Positions 11,145 through 24,916 of a stretch of DNA of 64,000 bases are shown here, piece by piece; within the stretch, counting starts at the first letter, position 1, and each line of letters starts with the position of its first letter. The DNA comes from Vishniacozyma victoriae. Its lineage: Eukaryota; Basidiomycota; Tremellomycetes; Tremellales; Bulleribasidiaceae. The translations under genes and the position numbers were made by a program. A model generated the notes under the pieces. It had not been told where the DNA came from and searched no databases. It saw only the letters and a program-made list of their open reading frames with translations. The stretch covers positions 3,658,001 through 3,722,000 of the forward strand of contig JADPYG010000088.1 of assembly GCA_017654735.1 (NCBI GenBank). Direction: 5' to 3'.

Positions 11145-13661
11145 ATGACAACACCAGCATCACAAGCAGTAGCAGATATACTTCGTCAACCTGATGATTT
11201 GCTAAAGCTTGCATCCTACCGAAAGAAATTGTTGAAAGAAAAGGCAGCACTGGACGCCAAGCTACAAGAAGGAGTCAAGACTCAGTTGGACGCTACGCGA
11301 GATGCTTTGCTCAAGCTTCAAGCGTCAAGGGCGGCTGTGGGGATGGTGAAAGAGGAGATGATGGCTGTTGAGCGTCTTAAGGGTGGGATGGAGGAAGGCG
11401 ACGCGTTTGAGAAGATCACAAGGGTGAGTAGTCGATTCAGAAACTGGGATGGGGCTGATTGAAGGTATCGACTATACATCGTAATTTCGCCCAAACTACC
11501 AAAATGGTAAACAACCTCAGGTCTATGTCGGACAGAGTAGATCATATAGCTTCACTACTCGATTCAGACCGTAATCAACGAGATGGGCCATTCGGATCTT
11601 CACCAAACCTCCTCCCTATTCACTTTCAATTACAGCAACTCGAAGCATTCCGGAATGAAACTCTACATCAAGCCAAGAGGGGTGATCAAGCCGAGAAGGA
11701 AGTGTTGGTGAAATGGTTCGAAAAGCTGGATAGGGTTGGGGCAGAGTTCGAGAGCTGGTTATGGGAGATTAGTGGGGGCGTGGTGGAATTGGCAAGGCGA
11801 GGGAATGGGGGGACTGTGGTGAGACTGCTGAAGATCATCGAGTTCGAGGGCAAGGAAGATGAAAAAGTGAGTCAGATCGTTGAGGTGCGGTGATGGAGCT
11901 GATAGAAGGCTGTCGCGATGAGATTGGTACGAAAGGTCGCAACTACCGACGCTGCTTCCAAATTCAAGTCAATGCAGGCAAATGCTCGAGTCATCAAAAA
12001 CTACCGTCACAAATTCCTCGATACCCTCACAGCGTCTATCAAGGCTAAATTCGATAATCACCTAGTGGAGAACGAGATGGATATGCTTGGCTTTATCGAG
12101 GGCTTAGGGTTTATCTACAAGGATATCATTCGAATCAAGGACGACGTTGAACCACTCTTCCCGGCTGACTACGAGATATTCGCCCAGCTCATCAAGACCT
12201 ATCACCGGCTTTTGAATGAATCGCTACGAAAAATCGTCGAAATGGCACCCGAAGCCAAGGTGTTGCTGGAACTCCACGCTTGGATCAAGGAGTATAGACC
12301 TAGTATGCGGGAGCTGGAAGTACCAAATGCTTGGTTACAACCCCCTCTGCTAGATGGCAAGAGTCAAGAATTGATCGAAGATTACGTCAAATTGATCGTC
12401 ACCAAGCTGGATGAATGGACAGTCAATCTGATGAAGGAAGAAACTGGAAAATTTACTTGGCGAACCAAGGAACCGGAACAGTCGGAAGATGGTCAATTTG
12501 GAATGGAAGGTGTGGTCGATTTCTTCCATATCGTCAATCAACAATGTGATCTCGCTCTCGATTCGAACCAGGGTGCAGTCCTCGGAAGGGTCGTTACGGA
12601 ATGCTCAAAAGTCATGCGGAGGAGTCAACAACAATGGCTACAAGTCGTTGCTGATGAGTCGAGGGCGCAGGTGGAGAAGAAACCGGAAGAAGTTCCTGGT
12701 GGGCTGGTGGAATATGTCATTGCTTTGGCAAACGATCAACTCAAATCTGCCGATTATGCAGAAGCGCTCTCGGCTCGATTGGAACCCCTGGTATCAGACA
12801 AATACAAAGCAGTCATCTCTCAAGGATTAAACGAAGCTATCGACGGCTACCTCGACGTCGCCAAGCAATGTACTTCCTCTCTAGTCGCTTTCGTGTTCAA
12901 CGACGTCAAGATCGCTACAGGCCGCTTGCTTACCGCACCATGGTATACCGAAGCCCTCATGCCGCAGATCATCGAGACAATGCGAGACTACATGAGCGAC
13001 TATCAAGCACATCTCAACCCCTCTATATTCGAAATCCTAGTGGAAGATCTCCTTGACGCTTTCTTGATCGCCTACCTCACAGCATTGAGGAAAGCACCAA
13101 CAAGATCACTACGTATGCCAACTGCCATCGAGCTCATTAAATCAGACATCGACTTGGCATTTGAATTCTTCGCAACGCATAAACCGCCACAGGAATTACA
13201 ATTGAATTTCGAAGTCCTCAATATGGTGGTCTCCATGCTCAGTGCGAGTTCCTCGATGGTATTCATGGATTATTGGACTTTTGCAAAGATCCATGGACCC
13301 AACCTACCTTTTGTCGAAGCGATCATCAAGGCTAGAGACGACTTTGATCGTCCGCAGGTCAATGAGATTATGGAGACTCTGAAGCGAAAGGTCAAGGAGG
13401 AAGGTATTGGGGAGCCAGCAGAACCTACTATCATGGTATGTCCCTTCCGTTCTTACTTGAACTTTGCTGACAATATAGGTCAAGATCCAAGCGTCGTCCG
13501 CTGGATTGTTGGCAAATCTTACGAACTTCGCCGGAACGTATGCACCGGGATTGACGAGTAATATCGGGAATTACAAACCTTCCAAGTTGGCCGAGAATAT
13601 CTCGATTGATAGGTATAAACCAAGTCTGCTGGCCAGCAACTTGGCGGAACGGTTACGGTAG
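11145..13661 (+). CDS. SEC6: Exocyst complex subunit SEC6
   Basis: Exons 11145-11423, 11465-11866, 11909-13435 and 13479-13661 give 796 residues, close to the usual SEC6 length. SEC6 is part of the octameric exocyst that tethers secretory vesicles to the plasma membrane. The N-terminal coiled coil (LLKEKAALDAKLQEG) and the conserved SEC6 stretch TIHRNFAQTTKMVNNLRSM are seen. They are followed by the long helical-bundle body with VIKNYRHKFLDTLTASIKAK and a typical C-terminal helix-rich end. An in-frame ATG four codons upstream (11133) is a possible alternative start. The gene is divergent from PEX5 and convergent with QNS1 (170 bp between stops). Confidence 0.9.
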
Positions 13662-13830
13662 AGGGCATAGAGTTTGGTTGTAAAGTAGATCGTTTGCTGT
13701 CAATCTCTGTATTAGTAAAAACATTCGAAAGGATGTGGAGAGAGGACGGCCGGGGGAGAGAATGGGAAGAAAGGGAGAGCAAAAAGCAAATGTATACATT
13801 ATTACTAAGCTGCTTCACCCAGGAAAATAG

Positions 13831-16773
13831 CTAGTCCTGCTTTGTCTTGTCGGACCCTGGCTGGGTGGATCTATCTGGTATTGACTCCGCCAAAGCATCA
13901 ATCTTGGCGAACTGGTGATCGAACTTTGCTGGGTAGAGGAAAGGCCTCATGTCGAATCCTATTTGTCAGCCTCTTCTATTGTGGACTTGCGGGATCACTG
14001 ACGATTGTCATCTGGACTATATGACTCCTGTGATGTCAGCGTTCTGTCTTTGTACTGACTCTTGGACTTACCATATGGACTGATGGAGTGATCGTCGTCC
14101 TATCGCTGTCAGCTGATCGCACTGTATTGTAGAAGCTTACATCTTGTGTCGATTGATAGCATGAGTAAAGAAGAAGTGTTTAACTTTCTCCGCAATCTAC
14201 TGGCTCAGCTCTTGCCGTAGCCTGGATACCCGAGCCGACTCACCTGTAGAGGCGACAAGAAAGTCCCCCACTCCTGGATCAATTTCCCAAACATACTATA
14301 CGGACCACATTTCTCGACTTTTCGTAATCGCCCATAAATCGAGAGCTCATCGTACGTCATTCCCATTTCCACCTCATCCGACTGGACGGCTTTGTCTTCG
14401 CCAATCGGGATAAGCTCAGCTGAGGGGATCGCATCTAAGAAACTGGTTGTTAGCTTTGTGTCTCCGCATCGAGGTCGTTGAGTTACCTTTCCAGAATCGG
14501 CAAGTCGAAGGAGGTTTGAGCGTAGGCTATGAAACGCTTGAGATCGGTTTTAGAGATTCCACCAATTGGGTTCAAGTCTGCACTTGAACAACTGGAAGCT
14601 CAGCTTATTCCAGACTTCCTAGCGACCATGCTACTTACTCGTATTTCGTGAGATAGCCTCGAAGACTCTCGTCGACATTGGCACTTCCCAATACCAATAG
14701 TCCGCCAACCTTTCCTCGTGCCCAGGGTAGTAATTGAGCAAACATGTATCCTACGACCATTCGCAGACGAGCCTGTAAGTCAGCTTGGCCAGACAGATCG
14801 CTGCAACTAGCTTGCCTGGATATTCTGTAGAGCTAGATTCTCCGCGTTAGAACCACCGTGAACCTTGAATTGAGGCGATTTTCCGGTTACGAAGCTGAAG
14901 ATCCCTTTGACGGCAGATACTGCGGTGTCCATGTTGAGGTCCACATGGTAGCTGAACGTCAGCTGTGCTCAGTAACATTCGACTCACGCTCCGATACTCT
15001 CTGCGAGATCTTTGGCTCGCTTTCGAGTCTCAGGTGACGAGTTCTCGGTACCCATGTAACAAGTATGGAAGATCCTGTTGGCGAATTCCTTGGGATCTGT
15101 AGGGAGGTACTCGGAGTGTTCTGGTTCTCCAGTCATACGTCTTGCATCGGCGATGACTTGTCCATCTAATGGTCAGCCGAGGGTTCAAGGAATCCCAGAA
15201 GCGACTAGCTCACCTCCTTTGTCAGCTGCTTCTGCGACGAGCCGACACATGGAGTGAACGATCACTGCTGTCGCACACGAATCGATACCACCACTGAGGG
15301 GCAGGAAATAACCCTGGATTCTCGATCGACGCAAGTAATCCCATAGCCAACAAGCTGGGCCAAGCCTGGTTATCAGTCTAGATAAACGGAACACCTGGGG
15401 CACTCACGCAATTTCCTCTTCAGGGGTGTGATACCTCACTTCAGTCTGGCCAACCTTTGTCTCCACTTCTCCTGGTCTAATTCCATGGCCTCCATCGAGA
15501 CGCATGTCCACTCTGATTCGCTCATAAGCCTCTGATTGAGCACTTTGCATACGACGACTTGAACCCATTCGCTGTGCTCGAACAGCTTCCAGGTCGATCG
15601 TGGCCGTGACAACTTCTACTTCTGAGAGGGAGAATTGGGATCCTTGGGCTAGAATCTGACCGTTCAGTGCGATGAGACAGGCTCCATCGTAGTACAGTCT
15701 ATCCCCGTCACAACCTTGTTGGTTTGCGTAGAGATAGATTCCGCCGAGCTGGATATCAGCTATAGCTCGAAAAATGCATCCACGACGATAGCCCACCTTT
15801 TGTGTGGCCTCCTTCATGAGATCTATCCTCCTGTTCAATTTTCGGAGCTCGTGGTGACTTGCCGAAGAGTTGGTGAAGATCTCAACTCCGTCTAGTCCCA
15901 TTTGGATGTGTGGACTGATATCAGCTGATCCGTCGACATTGGGATCTAACTCACGAGTTTGGGGTGAAGAGCTCTTCACAAAGCTCGACTCCGATGACGG
16001 TATCTTCTGTGGCGACTACTGCATCTCCGAAGGGGACAGTGGTCTGCATTTCAGCTCATCTCAAGGTCCATTCAGCCCTGGACTATAGCTCACCTGTCCA
16101 GTGACTTTCCGGATCATGCCAGGTAGAGAATGCTCTTCTGTCTCCTTATATTTCATCCAAGGAGTGAAATGCCTTAATTCTCTCTACGAAATCAGTAGGA
16201 CCTTCCATTATTGTGAAGATGACTCACATAGTTCCCGTCATTGGCCATCCACATCTTGGGCCTGATGAGGATAATTTTGCCATTGTAGATGATCACTCGG
16301 CAATTGTAAGGTACGTTCTTGTGTAGGATGGGCCTGATCTCGTCAGCTCGTGACGGCCATAGGTAGCCCCAACTCACATTCCAATATCACAGATGATACC
16401 TTGCGCTTCCTCGCTCTGAAGGATCTTGGCCAAGACCTCCCATGAGTGCAATACTGTATCGCCTTCTAGAAAATGATCCAGACAGCCATATCCTGGAATC
16501 TCAAGCTCGGGACCGACTCGAAGTGATGCGCCTCGCTCTTTGGCGATAGCTATAGATTTGAGGATCCTCTCATAGTTGCCCTGAGATTGTCAGAGTGATC
16601 ATGGGTATGTGAAGAGAGTACCTACAGTAAAGTCTAGAGCCCATTGATGAAGCTGGCTGGGACTGTTAGCTGGGCCTTATGTACACGCTATTAGCAGCTT
16701 ACCATCTAGGATATCAGCTTTGATACTCTTGGATGATATAGACTACTTACGTAGCTACAGTAATGAGGTGCAT
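13831..16773 (-). CDS. QNS1: Glutamine-dependent NAD+ synthetase
   Basis: Nineteen exons sum to 714 residues, the same length as yeast Qns1: 16773-16751, 16705-16703, 16656-16626, 16580-16378, 16333-16228, 16183-16094, 16043-15955, 15914-15797, 15748-15408, 15365-15214, 15165-14988, 14951-14816, 14772-14639, 14591-14487, 14442-14244, 14196-14141, 14099-14072, 14027-14003, 13958-13831. It makes NAD from nicotinic acid adenine dinucleotide, ATP and glutamine. The N-terminal nitrilase-type glutaminase shows the Glu ([10 protein letters not shown]), Lys ([10 protein letters not shown]) and Cys (GVELCEELF) catalytic triad. The C-terminal synthetase shows the pyrophosphate loop [13 protein letters not shown] and [20 protein letters not shown]. 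Exon 2 is only three bases. The intron after exon 12 is GC-AG. Confidence 0.93.
16703..16705 (-). other. QNS1: Three-nucleotide microexon of QNS1
   Basis: ATG lies between a perfect upstream acceptor (GCTGATATCCTAG) and a perfect donor (GTAAGC) whose own intron has GCTAAC...CAG. Including it makes the N-terminus [18 protein letters not shown], which matches the family's invariant ATC-x-LNQWALDF in both length and cysteine. Skipping it deletes exactly the Cys codon and keeps frame. Confidence 0.7.
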
Positions 16774-17096
16774 GGTGATAGAGGTGGTCGATAGTGTATA
16801 GTCGAGCATTAGATAGCAAGCTACTCATGACTCGAGAAGGTGGAGGCATGAGATTGTATTACGTAATATACCACGCGACTGATTTGTGTTCCAGGTCCGA
16901 AGGGGGGTTGAATGAACAGGGATAATATGACAACAAACATTAGAGACATTACCATATACAGCCATATACATACCATATACTACTATACAACCACATAGCA
17001 TGCCTGTATCTACATAGACAGTGCACATATCAACGACAACGACCATCGCCGTCAACCACTCTCTTTTAAAAAGTAACGATTTAGCAATCAACAAGC
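16774..17096. promoter_or_regulatory. Shared QNS1/polo kinase upstream region
   Basis: This is 323 bp between divergent start codons. It contains an A/C-rich stretch with repeated ACCATATAC words around 16951-16985 on the plus strand. No factor site can be named. A 103-residue minus open frame here lacks family resemblance. Confidence 0.4.
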
Positions 17097-20029
<2,933 letters not shown>

Positions 20030-20213
20030 GAGCGAGGGTGTTTATTGGGGTATTTCCAATTGATCATTTTGGAAGGAGTTGTAGCATATAACACCATGAA
20101 TCATTCTTGCAGTCTTTCAGCTGCTTGCGATCGTGATCCTCCGGACATTGAACACATATTGCTCTCGACCGACTGAGCGGACTGAGATAGAGCATTGCAT
20201 GTTGATGATGTAA

Positions 20214-21421
20214 TTACAAGAACTTAGCAAAGCGTTCTTCTTGACCCGCCGCCAATGGGCAATATTTGAGAGGATCAGATTTAATCTCCTCCAAATACTG
20301 CTTCGCCTTGGAATTACCCAATCTAGCTAACATCAGACGTAGAGCAGCGAGCTCTGCCCCCTCTTCCCCTGGCAGAAACATTCCGCTCTCATGTGCGCTC
20401 TGTTCTAACTCCAATAGGGTCGACAATAACGGGATCGGCGTATTTTCCATATGAGCGTCATTGTCTCGTGCCGCCACCGATGCCGCCGAATCTATCTTAG
20501 CGATGGCGTTTTTGTTGAAGTATTTGCTGATGTCCGGATGATCTGAGATTTCGTTGGCAAGTGTTTCCGGGAATTTGCCAGGATGATCTAAAAGTCCTGT
20601 GAGTTTCGTGCCGTACTGAATCAGTCAGTAAAGAGGAGCCACAGCACAGCAGAACGGACATACCGATCCGGCTGGAACCCAAGTCCCACTCTTACACCAA
20701 TCCCTCGCGAGCCAACCTAAGATGCCCAGCATCGCCTTAGGTTTCAGTAGTCTAGACCGATGTAAGCGGTCTGACTATTGGGATCAGCTCAGGTGCGGTC
20801 GGATGCAAAGTGCTCAGTCAAGAGGCTTATGTGAGGATCACAGTGGACATGCGTCTAGATGGAGGACATGGAATCAGGCCAGGAGAGATCGAGACTGAAC
20901 TGAACTTACCTTTAACACTCCGAGCTCAAGTCTGGTATCCCTCAGATCGGTCGTAGCCGTAGTCAATGCAACTAATTCAGTCGCATGCAAAGCGTTGGTT
21001 TTTTGCAATTCGACTCGTACCGACTTCAATTCTTGCAACATTTCCTGAAACGTCAGTCGACATGGATCATGTGGCTATACGACAAGGACTGGAATCGTGA
21101 ACAACGATGATGGTGCAGAATGATGGGGGGTGATTGGGGTTCATGAAGGTTGGTGTCTGTTGTACTCACCTTGTTCGTGCGCAACAACTCCGAAGCGTAT
21201 GGGTTGATGAAGACATCGATCTCCATTGCAGTGGACTGCGTTGAGGTGGAACGAGGAAAGATCGCCACGGCTTCCGGATCGGTGTCTGTTGGCAGATGGG
21301 GTAGAAGATGATGTCGCATTGCTTGGATGTTGTCGGGGTTGGCGACTGACATGGTTACGCTTGAAGAAGGCTGATTTAGGTGACAGGTAACCTCCTCTTT
21401 GTTGGGTGTAATGAACTTCAT
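20214..21421 (-). CDS. Family member B: uncharacterised protein, paralog of A
   Basis: Exons 21421-21170, 21044-20910, 20774-20664 and 20615-20214 give 299 residues. It aligns with gene A over all four exons and with the same phase-0 intron positions: LLPHL...AVAIFP and LLRTNK in exon 1, a coiled-coil-like exon 2, LHRSRLLKPKAMLGILGWLA in exon 3, and RDNDAHMENTPIPLLSTLLE with GEEGAELAALRLMLARLG in exon 4. No named domain is recognised. Introns 1 (125 nt) and 2 (135 nt) are nearly three times longer than in gene A (46 and 44 nt) because they hold sequence resembling the MET6 3' flank and a QNS1 exon. Transcribed toward the polo kinase and located downstream of CCT3 on the same strand. Confidence 0.75.
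20802..20890 (+). pseudogene. QNS1 exon fragment inside intron 2 of gene B
   Basis: This interval matches the sense strand of QNS1 positions 15551-15463 at about 76 of 89 bases with one inserted base. One frame reads [19 protein letters not shown] against QNS1 [19 protein letters not shown]. It lies wholly within the 135-nt intron of gene B and is antisense to that gene. About half of the codon differences are synonymous. Confidence 0.85.
21068..21162. repeat. MET6 3'-flank-like segment inside intron 1 of gene B
   Basis: Positions 21068-21127 match 55973-56032 at about 52 of 60 bases, starting with an identical CATGTGGCTATA. Positions 21145-21162 match 56057-56074 at 16 of 18. The two blocks are collinear with a 7-bp length difference between them. 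The 559xx-560xx copy lies just downstream of the MET6 stop codon, in its likely 3' UTR, and has the same orientation relative to transcription. Confidence 0.75.
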
Positions 21422-21626
21422 GTCAAACAGGGACTGGAATATGTATATGCACTGAGTAATTGAGGTGTTGAAATGTGTATGATAGATTGAAGGGATGAAG
21501 GGTGGAGTGCTCTTTATTAGTTGAGTTCAGTGTTGTGAGACATGCTCGACTCCGCCGGACCCGTTGAGTCAACTCATGCACGTTGAAAGACCTGAACGCA
21601 CAAAATGCATGATCGGATCTCCGGAT

Positions 21627-23817
21627 CTACTGCTCGGGTCCATCTTCTCCCGGTTCACCCATCGTCTGGACTCCGCCTCCACTTGCTCCACCCTCCTCGG
21701 GTCTCCTGGCTGATACAATATCGTCCACTCTCAATAGCAGAGTTGCGGACTATGGGTCAGCTGTATTCAGAAGGAAATTGTGGTGGGTAGTTAGACGGTG
21801 AAAAAAATGATAAGAGCGTGCCCTGGAAAGTAAAGGATGAAGATGGAGGTGGAGAGGATGAGAGGCAATGAAGATGAATTAAGAGGCGATGAAGGACTTG
21901 GTGACGTTGAAAATGTACTTACCTCGATAGCAGTCTTGAGAGTCTGGATCTTGACACTTGCTGATTCAAGTAGACCGTACTCCTTCATATCGGTCATTTT
22001 ACCAGTATCACCATCAACACCATAATTGTAGTGGCCTTCCAAGTGTTTTGCCTATACATTAGTATGTAACAGATATCATGTATAAATGGGACTCACCCTC
22101 AACTCTGTTAATGTCCTGATAACATTACCACCACAGTTCTGGATCAGAGTCCTTGGGATGACCTCCAAAGCCTCGGCAATAGCTTTGTATGGTGCTCCTG
22201 CGACACCAGGGAGTAATTTGGCCTTTTCACTTAATGAGACAGAGATGGCCATTTCGGTAGCTCCTCCTCCTGGAGCTAGGATTGGGTTGAAGACGACATT
22301 TCGGGCGACAGACATGGCATCTGCGAGATTTCGGTCAATCTCGTTTAAGATGTCTTTAGATGGTCCTCGTAGGAGGATTGTACACGCTTTTGGCGATTTG
22401 CATTCATCCAAGAATGAGAAGTACCTGTTTGTTAGCTTGATCGATAGAGAGGAAGCATTAGATTTACTCGTCACCGAGCTTCTCAATGTGGAACATTCCA
22501 CATTCTGTTCCGACGTCTGCGTCCCTCAAGTCTTCGATTCGGTTGACGATGGTAGCTCCGACAGCTCGGGCGATTCGGTTGTTGTCGGACTTTCGTACAC
22601 GACGTAGAGCGGTAATGTTTGCTTTTAGCAAGTAGTGCTGAGCGAGATCTAGATGTCAGTTTTAGCCGCCTTTGGACACGAGCCAACTCACCAGATACAC
22701 CCTTCTCTGTAAAGACGAGATCTGGCTTGAACTCGATAATCTTTTCACACATGGCCTTGATCTGTTCCTCCTCAATCTGTAGAACCCTGTTCCAATCCTC
22801 TTCCTTTGAAATCTCAATGTTGGTCTGACTCTCTCCCTTCTTGTACTCTAGCGGACAATCCAAAAGAACGATTCTTGGGTTGGCAATCTTTCTCCTCATT
22901 TTAGGGTGGGTGACATCCTTGTTGATCATGACTCCCTGCAATACTCGACAATCCTCAATCTCTCCTCCTGGAACCTTCTCGACTCGTGCGTATCGCTTAA
23001 TGTCGACAGTCTTGATGTTCAAGTTTGACATGCCGGAATCCTTGCCGGTGACATTACCGACTAGACCATTTTCAGCCTCGGCAGTGACGGCGACAGTCTT
23101 GACGGCTTGTAAGGCGAGGGAACACATGAGGTCGGACCATCTCGAGGAGAACTTGGTTCCGATAGAGGTTTTGATCAAAGCGAGCATCTCGGTCTCGGAA
23201 GAGATATCGACGGGTTGCGAGATTCGAGAGATTGTTTCCAAAGCATCATTGAGAGCGGCTTTGAATGCTCGGATGATGACGACAGGGTGGATATTTCGTT
23301 CAAGAAGGGGGAGGGAGTAAGCTAAGATCTCTCCAGCTGTAGATTAGCGTTGCGTGGAACGTTAGGGTAGACGCAGAACGCACCAAGGATGATGACACTG
23401 GTTGTTCCATCTCCAACTTCCTCATCTTGCGTCCTCGACAACTCAATCATCGATTTGGCAGCGGGATGGGCAACATCAATCTCTCGGAGAATAGCATGTC
23501 CATCGTTGGTAAGGCTGCTCGTCAGTTCTGCTCTCATTCAACCTTGAACATGAACTGACAGAATACCACCCATAGGGTCGAGAATCATCTTCAACATCGC
23601 CTTGGGTCCCAAACATGTCCTGATGACATCTGCTACTGTCTGTAACTGTCAGCTTGGCTCTCAAGTATAATGGACATGGCTTACCTTGGCAGCAACGATA
23701 TTAGCGTTCTGAGCTTTCCTTCCAGATTGACGCTCAGGCCCAACATCTGATTGTTAGCTTCTGCCCTCCCGTTCTCGCACTTTGTAGCTTACTCATGACC
23801 ATCATCTGACCTGACAT
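21627..23817 (-). CDS. CCT3: Chaperonin-containing T-complex subunit gamma (CCT3)
   Basis: Nine exons (23817-23793, 23746-23685, 23639-23560, 23514-23384, 23336-22692, 22648-22468, 22424-22097, 22051-21923, 21749-21627) give 567 residues. CCT3 is one subunit of the cytosolic TRiC/CCT chaperonin that folds actin and tubulin. Visible signatures are the N-terminal [32 protein letters not shown], the ATPase loop [14 protein letters not shown], the apical-domain [15 protein letters not shown] typical of gamma, and [16 protein letters not shown]. The C-terminus after [13 protein letters not shown] is Gly rich. The last intron is 173 nt, long for this genome. Confidence 0.95.
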
Positions 23818-24019
23818 CTTGAATAGATATAGGTGATTATGGGTTCAAGTAGAATGAGTATATGTATAGGGGTAGAATTGAATGGAATTTCAGAACATAG
23901 AGTCAACGCGTTGCGCGAAGTAGATTGATAAGAATGTTAGAATACCACGTCAGAGGATATTTCACCTGTCCTTACCCCTCTCTGTTCCATTGACGATAAG
24001 ATACTCAGTCATATACACA

Positions 24020-24426
24020 ATGAGACCAACAGCATTCTTACTAAAACGATCAACATGGAAGGGTATGCTATCGTTGACCACAGTCTGACAGGAGCTAATG
24101 ATCAGGTCCATACTTCACAGCCTTCCCATCTCTAGCCGCATCACTCAAAAATAATACACCCATCTACACAAAATCGAGGGCATGTACAGTCGTACCCAAC
24201 TTCGTTGGACTCAAGTTCATGGTCCACAACGGGAAGGATTTCACACCAGTACAGATTTCCGAGGAGATGGTCGGGCATAAGTTGGGAGAGTTCTCGGCTA
24301 CTAGGAAGAGATTCAGCTATAGGTAAGTCATCTTCTTCGGGCCTGACCATCTCTTGGCGATGAATCAGGGGTCGGAACTACGCACCATATCTTGTGCTGA
24401 CCACTAGACAAACAAAGAACAGATAA
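24020..24426 (+). CDS. RSM19: Mitochondrial small ribosomal subunit protein uS19m
   Basis: Exons 24020-24062, 24106-24322 and 24369-24426 give 105 residues. It is the mitochondrial homologue of bacterial S19, a head-domain protein of the small subunit. The S19 signature is complete: RSTWKGPYF, the basic middle with [17 protein letters not shown] and [18 protein letters not shown]. The CCT3 start lies 203 bp away on the other strand, so the two share an upstream region. Confidence 0.9.
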
Positions 24427-24916
24427 TCGATTAGAGGAGTGGAATTGTTGTTGTACTTCTTGCATTGCATCGCATATCATCATCGCGCTGTTGGGTGATC
24501 TGGCTGCTTATGAAAGCTACCGTCGGAATGCCTGACAATAACCCGCTACTCACTCAAGAGACACACACCCTCGTCTGGAGCCGCTGTCCTCACCTCGCTC
24601 CACGAGATGGGCGAGGACAGAACATCTGAGCCGCTCAAACTATTCCCCCCGAGACCTGGCGGTCTTCAACCTCCTAGCTCGTCCCTCTGCTATACTTGTC
24701 CCCTCATTTTGAGATACCCAAGACCCTCCAAGTTCTCTTTGCATGTGAGCCGCGTTTGAACTCCATCTGCAATCAATCCGGTCGTGCCCACCCGGAAATT
24801 GCCATGACGCGTGAATCGTCTTTGTGCTTTCCGTTCACCACTTTATCACACATTAGCGCCTAGATCCCGTTGTCCAGGTAGTCTACAGCTCCTTCAAGGC
24901 TCTTGATCACGTTGGA
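24427..24916. other. Intergenic region upstream of the TBC-domain gene
   Basis: 490 bp with no exon or RNA gene that I can support. It presumably holds the RSM19 terminator and the promoter and leader of the next gene. Confidence 0.4.

Noticed and set aside
20802..20890. A second functional NAD synthetase gene
   Set aside because: Only about 90 bases match, there is a 1-base insertion, and it lies inside an intron of another gene.
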